From contig NZ_JACSCH020000010.1 in NCBI RefSeq assembly GCF_014451325.2, forward strand, positions 104,341-168,340: a stretch of 64,000 bases of DNA, given 5' to 3'. Numbering within the stretch: the stretch's first letter is position 1; each line of letters opens with the position of its first letter. Source of the stretch: Streptomyces sp. CB02980. GTDB taxonomy: Bacteria; Actinomycetota; Actinomycetes; Streptomycetales; Streptomycetaceae. Under the pieces are notes generated by a model. That model did no database searches. It saw nothing but the letters and a program-made list of their open reading frames with translations, and was not told where the DNA came from. Shown piece by piece: positions 44,176 through 54,007 of the stretch. Both the position numbers and the translations under genes were made by a program.

Positions 44176-44325
44176 GGGTAGCCCTCTGAAATACGGCGAG
44201 GGCTCACAAGAACCGTCACAAGCCCCGTCCCCACGGCAGCGCTGGCGACACGTGCCGAATGGGTGACAGTCGAGGTGTGCTCAGGGCGTCGAGATCATCT
44301 CGTTGCCCCTTGGCGCGTATCTCGG

Positions 44326-44787
44326 TCACACCCCGTCCTGACTCGCGGGCGTCGTCGCCTCGTGGAGATGCGTCTCGACCGGGCCCAGGTGCTGGTCATG
44401 AGCCAGGACGATCTCGTCCGCGAGGTTGAGGATGCGGATGGTGCCGGTAGGAAACCGGACGGTGATGCCGACGGCGAAGTCGTACGTGCCGTGCTGGTAG
44501 CGGATCTCTCGGGCGGCGAGGATCTGCCGGCCGACGAACCGGGTCACGGGGAAGTCGGGCAGGTCGTCCTCGACCGCGGTGTGGCCGCATTCGTCCATGT
44601 CGTAGGGGCCGTGGGGCTGGTTGATCTCCATGGACAGCCTGTCGCCCGGCGTGTGGAACCGCACGGGACCGAGGCCGTCCATGTGCAACCACATGTGGAG
44701 GAGAGAGGGCTCGGTCTCCGGGTAGTGGTGCCAGGACGTCGTCACCTTCAGCAGGCGTTTGCCGACAAGGTCCTCAGCGTTGATCAT
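44326..44787 (-). CDS. Uncharacterised small protein
   Basis: A 153-aa soluble acidic protein (LVGKRLLKVTTSWHHYPETEPSLL; DDLPDFPVTRFVGRQILAAREIRYQHG; VGITVRFPTGTIRILNLADE). No family recognised; alternating strands suggest a beta barrel or ubiquitin-like fold. ATG at 44787. A palindrome just upstream suggests its own regulation. Confidence 0.7.
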   Translation of the reverse strand: MINAEDLVGKRLLKVTTSWHHYPETEPSLLHMWLHMDGLGPVRFHTPGDRLSMEINQPHGPYDMDECGHTAVEDDLPDFPVTRFVGRQILAAREIRYQHGTYDFAVGITVRFPTGTIRILNLADEIVLAHDQHLGPVETHLHEATTPASQDGV

Positions 44788-44797
44788 CTGCCGATGC

Positions 44798-44812
44798 TTT
44801 CACGGCGTGAAA
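44798..44812. promoter_or_regulatory. Palindrome TTTCACGGCGTGAAA
   Basis: 7-bp arms around one base, 11-25 nt upstream of the start at 44787, overlapping the ribosome-site zone. Good operator candidate. Confidence 0.45.
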
Positions 44813-45135
44813 CGACTCGGCACTGATTTCCAGGGGGTGCCGGGCCGAGTCCGCGCAGCACATGGCGGTCTTCTCATCGAGCCCGAGGACCTCGGCGAGG
44901 TGAAGTGGGTCCGTTCCTTGGGCCAGGGCTGTTACGTCACTGGTCGGGCGAACACTCGAAGGAGGGAGAAGCCCCTGGCCACGGCCTCGGTCACTGAGCG
45001 AGGCTCAGGGGAACTCACGGGACGTCGCACAATCGCCTCCGGCGAGGGGTGCGGCCAGCGCGCGGGAGATGATCATGATCATGGCGTGGTGCCCTCCGCT
45101 GGGTGATCAGGGGAGGGCGCCGTGCCAGAGACCGT
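44813..45135. other. Intergenic region with terminator-like repeat
   Basis: No convincing gene. GCCCTCC (45091-45097) and GGAGGGC (45112-45118) could terminate the minus-strand gene ending at 45136. An ATGATCATGATCAT self-complementary run lies at about 45069-45082. Confidence 0.4.
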
Positions 45136-45729
45136 CTACAGGCCGGGGAGTTGCGGGTGTTCCATGGTGGTGCCGTCAGGATTCCGCCCAAGGGCGGCCT
45201 CTAGAACGGCGGGGAGGTCCTCCTCGGGGACCGCGGTGCGCACGTCCGCCAGAACCTGGGGAAAGTCGTCATCGTCGATGACGCCCATGTGCTCCTGACG
45301 GAGTCGGTAGATGATCTCGACGAGCTCCGGTCGCAGCCGCATCCAGGCACGGGAGCTACGGATCTCTTCATCGACCTCATGCATGAACCACCGCATGACC
45401 TCGTACGGAACGTCAGCGTGCCCTGCATTCGGGTTGAGGCACACCGTCGGCTCCCGTGCCGGATCCTCGTCAGGGACGATGGCGATCACGAGAGTCCGTT
45501 GCCCAGCCACGTGATCCAGTTCCAGATACCAGGCGTCATCGGGCACGGAGTACATCGCGGTGATCGCGTAGTCGCCGTCGGGGTGTCGAAAGACCATTGC
45601 CGCATGCTTCCACGCGACGGCCCCCAGGGTGCGACGGTGATCGGCCCAACGCCGACCGCGGACCGGATCGGCCGGCATCAACGGCCCGATCGGCATTAAA
45701 TCGGTGGTGTCCGGCAGGGCGGCCCGCAT
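45136..45729 (-). CDS. Uncharacterised acidic protein
   Basis: A 197-aa soluble protein. The middle (AAMVFRHPDGDYAITAMYSVPDDAWYLELD) looks like a compact beta domain and the C-terminus (EVMRWFMHEVDEEIRSSRAWMRLRPELVEIIYRL) is helical. No family recognised. Start at 45729 (MRAALPDTTDLMPIG); a second Met at residue 12 is possible. Flanked by sparse non-coding DNA on both sides. Confidence 0.7.
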   Translation of the reverse strand: MRAALPDTTDLMPIGPLMPADPVRGRRWADHRRTLGAVAWKHAAMVFRHPDGDYAITAMYSVPDDAWYLELDHVAGQRTLVIAIVPDEDPAREPTVCLNPNAGHADVPYEVMRWFMHEVDEEIRSSRAWMRLRPELVEIIYRLRQEHMGVIDDDDFPQVLADVRTAVPEEDLPAVLEAALGRNPDGTTMEHPQLPGL

Positions 45730-45941
45730 AAGTTGGTCCCGCGACCGCGTCTCCGATGCGCTCGGCTGCGGCTACTTCTTCCGAAACCAAGTGACGCCGC
45801 CGCCACCTCTGATCTCGGTGGGCGTGGTCGCCTCGGCCCCGGTGGACCTTTCCCGGGGCCGTCCGTTCCTTTCCTTTCCTTTGGATCCGGGGGGATTCAC
45901 TGCCTCGCTACACCCGACGCGTCTCGAAAGTCTGGTCCGAG

Positions 45942-47591
45942 ATGCTCGTGGCCCCGCACGTTTCGGCGGCGGCCCGCGCGATGCCTCAGCAGCCGCAGAT
46001 CCACCATCAGCCCACCCCGCAGCAGTTCCACACGTACGAGGGCGGACCGGCCTTCGTCCGGGAACCCCGTGACGAGCTCTTCCTGTTGGCCGTCGCCAAC
46101 TTCGTCGCGCAGCGGACCTTCTACGAGAGCGGCACGGAGCGCGACGAACGGTACGTCCGGCTCGTCGGGCGGCTCGCTGTCGAGGACCCCGCATGGACTG
46201 CGGGCCTGCTGCGCTGGCTGCGCGGCGAGGGCAACATGCGTACGGCGTCCCTGGTGGGCGCCGCCGCGTACGTACGGGCCCGGCTGGAGGCGGGCGCGTC
46301 CGACGGCCCCTCCAACCGTTCCGTGATCGACGCGGTGCTCCAACGGGCCGACGAGCCCGGCGAGTTGCTCGCCCACTGGACCGCGACGTACGGACGGAAC
46401 GTGCCGCAACCCGTGAAGCGGGGCATCGCCGACGCCGTACGCAGGCTGTACTCGTCGCGGTCCCTGCTGAAGTACGACACCGCGTCCCACGAGTTCCGCT
46501 TCGGTGACGTGCTCAACCTGGTGCACGCTTCCCCCGACCCGGACAAGCCGTGGCAGGGCGCGCTCTTCCGGTACGCCCTGGACCGCCGTCACCACCCGGA
46601 GACGGCGCTTCCGCCGGCCTCCGACACCGTGCTGACGGCGCACCGGGCCCTCATGGAACTGCCCGTGGACGAGAGGCGGTCCGTGGTGACCGGGCCGGAC
46701 GGCAGCGAGCGGCTGGCCGCGGCCGGCATGACGTGGGAGGCCCTGGCGGGCTGGCTCCACGGGCCACTGGACGCCGCGGTGTGGGAGGCCGTGATCCCCG
46801 CGATGGGCCCGATGGCACTGCTGCGGAATTTGCGGAACTTCGACGCCGCGAAGATCTCGGCAGAGGCCACGGGCAGGGTCGCGGCCAGGATCTCGGACGT
46901 CGACGAGGTCGCCAGGTCCCGGCAGTTCCCCATGCGCTATCTGGCCGCGCGCAAGCACGCGCCGAAGCGGTGCTGGGCGGACGCGCTGGAACAGGCACTG
47001 GGCCACTCCCTGGCCAACGTACCGGCGCTGCCCGGCCGGACGCTGATCCTGGTGGACCGGTCGGACTCCATGTTCTGGGACACCGTCTCGGAACGATCCA
47101 CACTGACCCGGGCGGCAGCGGCGGCCGTCTTCGGCTGCGCGCTGGCCCTGCGGGCCGAGCAGGCGGACCTGGTGGAGTTCGGCTGGTCCACCAAGGAGGT
47201 CCCGTTCACGCCGGGCGAACCGGTGCTCGACGTGGAGAAACGCTTCCACCGCCTCGGCGGCACCCACACCACGAAGGCCCTGCGGGACCGCTACCGGGAC
47301 CACGACCGAGTAGTGATCGTCACCGACGAACAGGTCGCCCCGTACCACTCCGGAGGCCCGTCCGAACCGGTCCCACCGGAGATCCCGGTCTACACCTGGA
47401 ACCTGGCGGGCTACCACCCCGCCCACGCCCCCACGGGCCCCCACCGCCACACCTTCGGCGGCCTGACGGACGCGGCCTTCCGCATGATCCCCCTCATCGA
47501 ATCCGGTCTCCAGGCGAGGTGGCCCTGGACGGCACACGACGAGGCGGGAACGTCTGCCGGCGCTCAGGGACTGCCTCTTGGAACGGACTAG
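45942..47591 (+). CDS. TROVE-domain (Ro60/Rsr-type) RNA-binding protein
   Basis: A 549-aa protein. Residues about 30-350 form the HEAT-like TROVE ring (TYEGGPAFVREPRDELFLLAVANFVAQRTFYESG). The C-terminal vWA-like domain has a MIDAS LVDRSDSM and VVIVTDEQ. Ro proteins bind small structured RNAs (Y RNAs) and help RNA quality control under stress. ATG at 45942 has no ribosome site. A possible CTG 39 nt upstream, preceded by GGGGGGA, would give the start PRYTRRVSKVW, closer to family N-termini. Its stop overlaps the convergent DUF6891 gene by 4 nt. No clear Y RNA was found nearby. Confidence 0.9.
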   Translation: MLVAPHVSAAARAMPQQPQIHHQPTPQQFHTYEGGPAFVREPRDELFLLAVANFVAQRTFYESGTERDERYVRLVGRLAVEDPAWTAGLLRWLRGEGNMRTASLVGAAAYVRARLEAGASDGPSNRSVIDAVLQRADEPGELLAHWTATYGRNVPQPVKRGIADAVRRLYSSRSLLKYDTASHEFRFGDVLNLVHASPDPDKPWQGALFRYALDRRHHPETALPPASDTVLTAHRALMELPVDERRSVVTGPDGSERLAAAGMTWEALAGWLHGPLDAAVWEAVIPAMGPMALLRNLRNFDAAKISAEATGRVAARISDVDEVARSRQFPMRYLAARKHAPKRCWADALEQALGHSLANVPALPGRTLILVDRSDSMFWDTVSERSTLTRAAAAAVFGCALALRAEQADLVEFGWSTKEVPFTPGEPVLDVEKRFHRLGGTHTTKALRDRYRDHDRVVIVTDEQVAPYHSGGPSEPVPPEIPVYTWNLAGYHPAHAPTGPHRHTFGGLTDAAFRMIPLIESGLQARWPWTAHDEAGTSAGAQGLPLGTD

Positions 47592-48505
47592 CCGACCAGG
47601 CGCCGGCGCCAGTTCAGAGGAGTGAGGGTGATGGCTCGGTCGGGGGTCCCGTCCCACTCGGTGGGGAGGCCGGTCGCCTCCAGGGCGGCCACGACCTCGT
47701 GGCCGATGGCCGTCGTCGTCTCGCGTGAGCCGTCGAAGCCGCCGTACAGGAGCGTCAGTCCGTGGCCCGCCGCGGCGGAGTCCGTGCACTGGGTGTGGAA
47801 GTAGACGAAGCCGCGGGCGTCGGGCTCGCCCTCGGCACCGATCTCCGACTCGCCACAGGTGCGGCAGCAGGTGAAGTGCTCGCGGGCCGTGATGCCGGCC
47901 TCCCGCAGGGACTCGAACGCGCGGGTCAGGCGCTCGGGGTCCGTCTCGCCCTGCCAGCTCGACTGCTCCTCGACCCGCTCCAGCCACATCCGGTCGACCA
48001 GCGCCTCGGCCTGCTCGGGCGAGACGGGGCGGCGGCCCTCGGTGACCAGGTAGTACTCCGCGATCTCGGCCAGTTCGGCGCGGGAGGCGTAGCCGCCCGC
48101 CAGCACCTCCCGGACGCGCCGCTCCAGCTCCTCGCCCTCTCCCTCGTCCAGGTCGAGCGGCGGCACCTCGCGGGCCGGGCCCATGTCCAGCGGCGACCAG
48201 TCGAGCCCCGCGTCCCAGCCCGCATCCTGGTGCGCCCAGCCGGCCATCGCCGCGATCACGGCCTCGGGCCCGTCGGTCGTCACCTGGAAGTGGCGGGTGG
48301 CGGCACCGTCCCGGTGCTCAAGCGTGTAGTCACCACCCGTCTTGTGCCAGACCTGGGCGAAGACATCAGGCAGGTCCGGAATCCGCTGGACCACCAGGAA
48401 GCGGTCCCCTTCATCGCCGACACGCCGGACGAGACCGGCCAGCTCCTCGGCGGACACACGGACGTGCCGCTCCCCGTTCTCCGTCTTCACCACGATCTCG
48501 AGCAT
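47588..48505 (-). CDS. DUF6891-family protein
   Basis: A 305-aa soluble acidic protein. The N-terminal part (MLEIVVKTENGERHVRVSAE) and the C-terminal half, with FTCCRTCGESEIG, RGFVYFHTQCTDSAAAGHGLTLLYGG and GLPTEWDGTPDRAI, match proteins I know as DUF6891, found across actinobacteria without a known activity. The clustered cysteines (CCRTC) could bind zinc. ATG at 48503-48505; the longer open frame above is not coding. Confidence 0.85.
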   Translation of the reverse strand: MLEIVVKTENGERHVRVSAEELAGLVRRVGDEGDRFLVVQRIPDLPDVFAQVWHKTGGDYTLEHRDGAATRHFQVTTDGPEAVIAAMAGWAHQDAGWDAGLDWSPLDMGPAREVPPLDLDEGEGEELERRVREVLAGGYASRAELAEIAEYYLVTEGRRPVSPEQAEALVDRMWLERVEEQSSWQGETDPERLTRAFESLREAGITAREHFTCCRTCGESEIGAEGEPDARGFVYFHTQCTDSAAAGHGLTLLYGGFDGSRETTTAIGHEVVAALEATGLPTEWDGTPDRAITLTPLNWRRRLVG

Positions 48506-48614
48506 GCGCAGACTCTGACACACGCGTCTGACAGACGTTCTCCGGCAGACGTTCCTCGGCGCCCTGGGCGCCCCAGAGTCTCCCGATCCGCGAGACACCC
48601 CCTAGCCTGGAGGC

Positions 48615-49403
48615 ATGGCAGTGGTGCGGGTCGGTGGCGTCGACGTGGCCTATACGCGGAAGGGGCGGGGGCCGGTCGTGGTGCTCGCTCACGGGGCCGG
48701 GCTCGACGGGCGGATGTGGCAACCGCAGGTCGAAGCGCTGGCGGACGAGTTCACGGTGGTGGCCTGGGACGAGCCGGGGTCCGGGCGGTCCGGCGCGCTG
48801 CCCGCGGACTTCGGGCTCGCGGACTTCGCGCGCGCTCTCGCCGCCGTGATCGAGGACGTGGGGCTGGGGCCTGCGCAGGTCGCGGGGCTGTCCTGGGGCG
48901 GGACGGTGGTCCTGGAGCTGTACCGGTGGCGGCCGGACCTGGTGCGGTCGCTGCTGATGGTGGACACGTACGCCGGCTGGAAGGGCTCGCTGCCGCCGGA
49001 GGAGGTCGCGGCGCGCGTCGAGGGGGCACAGCGGATGCTCGCGGCGCCCCGGGAGGAGTTCGACCCGACGTTGCCCGGGCTCTTCGCCGCCGGCCCGCCG
49101 GAGCGCTTCACGGTGATGCTGGACGCCATGAGCCGGGAAGTCCGGCCGGAGAGCATGGCCGTGCAGCTGTCCCTGATGGCCGAGGCCGACGAGACGGACC
49201 TGCTGCCCCGGATCACGGTGCCGACCCTGCTCCTGTGGGGCGAGCGAGATGCCCGCTCCCCGCTGGACGTCGCCTACGCCTTCCAGGACGCCATCCCGCA
49301 CGCAGAGCTGGTGGTGATCCCCGCAGTGGGCCACATGAGCAACCTGGAGGCGCCGGAGGCCTGCACGGCGGCGGTTCGCACCTTCTGCCGCGCGCACGCC
49401 TAG
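48615..49403 (+). CDS. Alpha/beta hydrolase
   Basis: A 262-aa single-domain hydrolase: oxyanion HGAGLDGRMW, nucleophile Ser in GLSWGG, Asp in WGERDARSP, His in VGHMSNLE. ATG at 48615, no signal peptide. The substrate cannot be predicted. Neighbours are unrelated. Confidence 0.92.
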   Translation: MAVVRVGGVDVAYTRKGRGPVVVLAHGAGLDGRMWQPQVEALADEFTVVAWDEPGSGRSGALPADFGLADFARALAAVIEDVGLGPAQVAGLSWGGTVVLELYRWRPDLVRSLLMVDTYAGWKGSLPPEEVAARVEGAQRMLAAPREEFDPTLPGLFAAGPPERFTVMLDAMSREVRPESMAVQLSLMAEADETDLLPRITVPTLLLWGERDARSPLDVAYAFQDAIPHAELVVIPAVGHMSNLEAPEACTAAVRTFCRAHA

Positions 49404-49564
49404 GAATCGCCCTGTCGAGCACCGCACCGGTCACCGCACCGGTGGAGCCGATCGCGACCAGCCAGCCCACCTCCGCCCCCGACCGACGGTGCGGCTGCCA
49501 CGGGCCGAACCGCTCGGGCAGGTCCCGCCGGGGCAGGCCGGTGCGGAACTCGAGCAGGATGCCC

Positions 49565-50590
49565 TCAAGGACCTGACGGCCCCCGGCGCTTCTCCCGCAG
49601 CGTCAGGACGTACGTCGCCGTCAGCGCCACCGCGCGGTCCTCGTCGTGCGACAGCCTCTCCAGAGCGCGTGACGCCTTGACTCCCGGGATGTCCGCCAGC
49701 GCCTGCGTCAGCCGGCGGCGCGCCGACGAGTCCACCGCGTCGTGCGTCAGGCGGGCGACGAGGTCGGTGGCGATCCGGTCCGCCCACTCGGGGCGACCCG
49801 CCAGTGCGCCCAGCGTGTCCGCCGCGTCGACGTCGTTCGTCTCCTCCACGACCACGTCGAGGAGCGCCGGGATCGCGTCGGCCACTCCGCGCGCCCCCAG
49901 CGCGAGCGCCGCGTGCCTGCGGACCGCGGTGTCGCCGATCGCGAGCGCCTCGCGCAGGAGCGCCGTCGCCTCGTCGCCCGTGATCTCGGCGACGGCCTGC
50001 ACGGCGCGTTCCCGTACCTCGGCCGCCGGTGAGCGCAGGCCCTCCGCCAGCAGGGCGATCGATCCGCCGTCGCCCGACTGCGCCAAGGCCCAGCGCAGGG
50101 CTCCTGCGACGTTCGGGTCCGTCTCGCTCAAGGCCGCCTCGACCAGCGCCTCCACCGGTACGGAGACCTCCTCGACCGAGGACAGCGCCGCGCGCTGCCG
50201 CTTGCCCGCGCTCTCCGACCCCAACGCGTGGAGGAGCGCCACGATCTGGAGGACCTCCTCCCAGCCCGCGGGTTCCGCGGCGCCGATCCGCCGGAGTCGT
50301 GTGAGCAGCGCCGTCTCGGCCGCGATGCGCTCCCGTGTCCCGCGGATGAGGTCCTCGACGAGCTCCGTCGGCGCGAAGCCGGGATCGTCGAGCGCACTCC
50401 CCACGTCACGCAGCGAAAGCCCCAGGGACCTCAGGCTCTCGATGTGGAAGATCCGCCGGATGTCCTCGCTGGAGTACTCCCGGTAGCCGGACCCGGTACG
50501 GCCCGTCGGCCGCACCAGGCCCAGCGACTCGTAATGCCGGAGCATGCGGGCGCTGACCCCGGAACGTCGTGCCACCTCACCGATCAGCAT
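49565..50590 (-). CDS. MerR-HEAT repeat regulator
   Basis: A 341-aa protein. The N-terminal MerR domain (LIGEVARRSGVSARMLRHYESLGLV, RIFHIESLRSLGLSLRDV) is fused to about six HEAT/Armadillo-like repeats (AVQAVAEITGDEATALLREAL, ALALGARGVADAIPALLDV). The HEAT arm is probably a protein-interaction or sensing surface. It lies just after the HEAT protein 50679..51347 in the same operon. The ATG used here (50588-50590) lacks a ribosome site because the start region is tandemly repeated (see 50568..50677). Confidence 0.9.
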   Translation of the reverse strand: MLIGEVARRSGVSARMLRHYESLGLVRPTGRTGSGYREYSSEDIRRIFHIESLRSLGLSLRDVGSALDDPGFAPTELVEDLIRGTRERIAAETALLTRLRRIGAAEPAGWEEVLQIVALLHALGSESAGKRQRAALSSVEEVSVPVEALVEAALSETDPNVAGALRWALAQSGDGGSIALLAEGLRSPAAEVRERAVQAVAEITGDEATALLREALAIGDTAVRRHAALALGARGVADAIPALLDVVVEETNDVDAADTLGALAGRPEWADRIATDLVARLTHDAVDSSARRRLTQALADIPGVKASRALERLSHDEDRAVALTATYVLTLREKRRGPSGP

Positions 50591-50677
50591 GCGCCGACCC
50601 CGTAGCGCCGTGCCATCTCACCGATCGGCATGCGCCGACCCCGTAGCGCCGTGCCACCTCACCGATCGGCATGCGTT
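50568..50677 (-). repeat. 41-bp tandem repeat of the MerR-HEAT start region (about 2.7 copies)
   Basis: Units begin at 50568, 50609 and 50650, each holding the start codon and first codons of the MerR-HEAT gene. The period is exactly 41, not a multiple of three, so only the innermost ATG (50590) is in frame. Confidence 0.9.
50577..50672 (-). CDS. 31-codon upstream leader ORF made by the repeat
   Basis: It starts at the outermost ATG (50670-50672), which keeps the good ribosome site (GGAGGGG, 9 nt spacing) and lies 6 nt after the HEAT-gene stop. It begins MPIGEVARRYGVGACRS, then loses the frame and stops (TGA at 50577-50579), overlapping the true MerR ATG by 14 nt. It could allow reinitiation on the MerR gene; it may be only a by-product. 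Confidence 0.5.
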   Translation of the reverse strand: MPIGEVARRYGVGACRSVRWHGATGSAHADR

Positions 50678-50678
50678 G

Positions 50679-51347
50679 CTACCCCTCCTGGCTGGTCGTT
50701 CCGAGGGCGACGACACGCTTCGCCTCCTCGATCGCGAACTCGAATCCGGCATCCGGGTCGTGCAGCAGTCGTTCCGTGGCGATCGCATGCCGGCGCGCGC
50801 CGGGGGCGCCGTCCGTCGTCGCGGCGCCGAGCATCGGCAGGATCACCTCGCCGAGGGCGATCAGCGCCCTGCTGAGGCTCAACTGCGTCTCCCGCCCGCC
50901 ACGCCCGAGTTGTGTCGCCAGCACCTCCGCGAGCTCGGCCCGCTCCTCCTCGGGCACCAGCACGACCGCCGCCCGCCACGCGCTCCGCGCCACCTCGTCG
51001 TCGGCGTCGGACAGCAGCTCCCGCGAGATCGCCGGCCACGCCCGCCGGTCCCCGATCTTGGACAGCGTGTGCAACGCCTGACTCCGAGCCTGCGCCCGCT
51101 CGGAGCGGACCTCGCCGAGAAGACCCGGAAGGGTGAGGGACGGCGCGTGCCGGGTGAGTGCCCACGTGAGCATCTCGCGCACGGAGAAGTCGGGCTCGAT
51201 CGCGCACCGCTCGACGAGCTCGTCGACGAACCGCGGATCCGGGGCCGTACCGGCCGCCAGCGCCGCCCGCAGCCGTACCGACGAGCTGCCGTCCGCCAGG
51301 CCCTGGAGGGCGCGCGGCGTGTCCTTGTCGTGGGTCGCCATGGTCAT
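50679..51347 (-). CDS. HEAT-repeat protein
   Basis: A 222-aa protein of about five HEAT repeats (VRLRAALAAGTAPDPRFVDEL; REMLTWALTRHAPSLTLPGLL; RSQALHTLSKIGDRRAWPAI), with no enzyme motif. ATG at 51345-51347 has GGAGG 8 nt upstream; a GTG three codons earlier overlaps that site and is rejected. It is followed at once by the MerR-HEAT gene, so the two HEAT proteins may form a sensing pair. Confidence 0.88.
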   Translation of the reverse strand: MTMATHDKDTPRALQGLADGSSSVRLRAALAAGTAPDPRFVDELVERCAIEPDFSVREMLTWALTRHAPSLTLPGLLGEVRSERAQARSQALHTLSKIGDRRAWPAISRELLSDADDEVARSAWRAAVVLVPEEERAELAEVLATQLGRGGRETQLSLSRALIALGEVILPMLGAATTDGAPGARRHAIATERLLHDPDAGFEFAIEEAKRVVALGTTSQEG

Positions 51348-51441
51348 CGGGACCACCTCCTTGCCCGGCAGTCAAGACCTTGTCATCGTGTCAAGGTCAA
51401 GCCCGGCGCCACGCCGGTGGCGGTGACGTGGTGCGGCCGCT

Positions 51442-52137
51442 CTACCGCTGTGCGACCGCCACCGCCGCGGCATACGACGGCGCGACCCGTACGTCGGCGA
51501 GCGACCAGCCCGGTACGGCGGCCGGCTCGGCGCCCATGCCCGTGTACGTACGGTCGAGGCCCCCGGCCAGCCCTTCTCCCGTGCCCTTGAGGTACGCCTC
51601 CTTGCGCGCCCAGCACTGCGCGAACGCGGCCGGCCGAGCCTCCGCGGGCAGCCGCGCGAACTCCTCCCGCTCCCGCGGGTGCAGGCTGTCCGCCACGAGG
51701 GCCGACACCTCGGCCTCCGGATGCGCCTCGACGTCCACGCCCACGGGCGCAGCGGCGATTCCGACCAGCGCCAGATCCCCGCTGTGGGAGAGCGAGAAGT
51801 GGAACCCGGCGTCCCGCACCGCCGGCCGGCCGTGCGGTCCTCCGCAGACCGGGCAGTCCTCCCTGACGAACACCACCTCGTCCGCCCGTATCCCCAGGTA
51901 GTGCCCGAGGAGACGCCGAAGCCCCCCGTGCGCGGCGAGGTACCGCGCCCGGTGATCCGCCCGTATCAAGGCCTTCCACCGGCGGCGTTCCTCGGCGTCC
52001 AGGAGGGCGGGCGCACCGGGGTCCTCCGCCATGGGCAGCAGCCAGAGCGCCACCGTTCCGTCGGCGGCGGGCAGTACGGCCGACTCCGGCGTGTCGCCGG
52101 TGCGCAACACCCGTACGGGGGTGATCTCCATGGTCAT
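51442..52137 (-). CDS. Sfp-type 4'-phosphopantetheinyl transferase
   Basis: A 231-aa enzyme that transfers phosphopantetheine from CoA to Ser of carrier proteins of NRPS/PKS or siderophore systems. Sfp motifs are present: FHFSLSHSGDLALVGI, GVDVEAH and WARKEAYLKGTGEGL (Mg/CoA-binding Asp/Glu). ATG at 52135-52137. No NRPS, PKS or ACP lies in the window, so it acts at a distance. Confidence 0.95.
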   Translation of the reverse strand: MTMEITPVRVLRTGDTPESAVLPAADGTVALWLLPMAEDPGAPALLDAEERRRWKALIRADHRARYLAAHGGLRRLLGHYLGIRADEVVFVREDCPVCGGPHGRPAVRDAGFHFSLSHSGDLALVGIAAAPVGVDVEAHPEAEVSALVADSLHPREREEFARLPAEARPAAFAQCWARKEAYLKGTGEGLAGGLDRTYTGMGAEPAAVPGWSLADVRVAPSYAAAVAVAQR

Positions 52138-52227
52138 GCCACCATTCTGCACCGACCTGTCCGCGGGGGAGTTCGGACGCCCGGCCCGGGGCTGCGCCGG
52201 GCGCCGAATCACCACCGCATCACGTGA

Positions 52228-53766
<1,539 letters not shown>

Positions 53767-53793
53767 CTACGGCTGGAGATTCTGCACCACGAC

Positions 53794-53816
53794 GGGGGCC
53801 TTGCCGCAAGGCCCCC
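53794..53816. promoter_or_regulatory. Rifamycin-associated element (RAE)
   Basis: GGGGGCCTTG-CCG-CAAGGCCCCC: a perfect 10-bp inverted repeat with 3-bp centre. Read on the minus strand its core is TTGCGGCAAGGCCCC, the core of the known RAE found before rox, rgt and rph genes. Confidence 0.9.
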
Positions 53817-53829
53817 TGTGCGCTATACC
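53801..53829 (+). promoter_or_regulatory. Plus-strand promoter inside the RAE
   Basis: -35 TTGCCG (53801-53806) lies in the RAE centre; 17-nt spacer; -10 TATACC (53824-53829). Close to the SigA consensus. Predicted start is near 53836, reading toward the amidase. Confidence 0.6.
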
Positions 53830-53841
53830 TTGAGAGTGGCG

Positions 53842-53874
53842 AGGAGATGTTTCATCTCCTTGCCTTTTTCTTTT
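53842..53874 (+). terminator. Intrinsic terminator just after the RAE promoter
   Basis: AGGAGATG-TTT-CATCTCCT (53842-53860) followed by a T-rich tail TGCCTTTTTCTTTT (53861-53874), only about 6 nt after the predicted start. A classic Rho-independent form, rare in Streptomyces. Confidence 0.7.
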
Positions 53875-54007
53875 GCGCCGGCGATGGCGGCCCCGCCCTG
53901 CTTCCGGACCAGGGGTGAGCCCTTGTCGGACCCGACCCCTCGCGAGTTACTGGTTGGTAGGGCATGCTGGCGGCCAACCATTCACACGGCCGGGGGCTGA
54001 GGTAGCG

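Noticed and set aside
45733-45795. Possible Y RNA beside the TROVE gene
   Set aside because: Only a 5-bp terminal stem (TTGGT/ACCAA) and a weak internal hairpin; no tRNA-like module. Too little to call.
50568-50677. Direct repeats considered as CRISPR
   Set aside because: The repeats touch without spacers and copy the gene's own start region.
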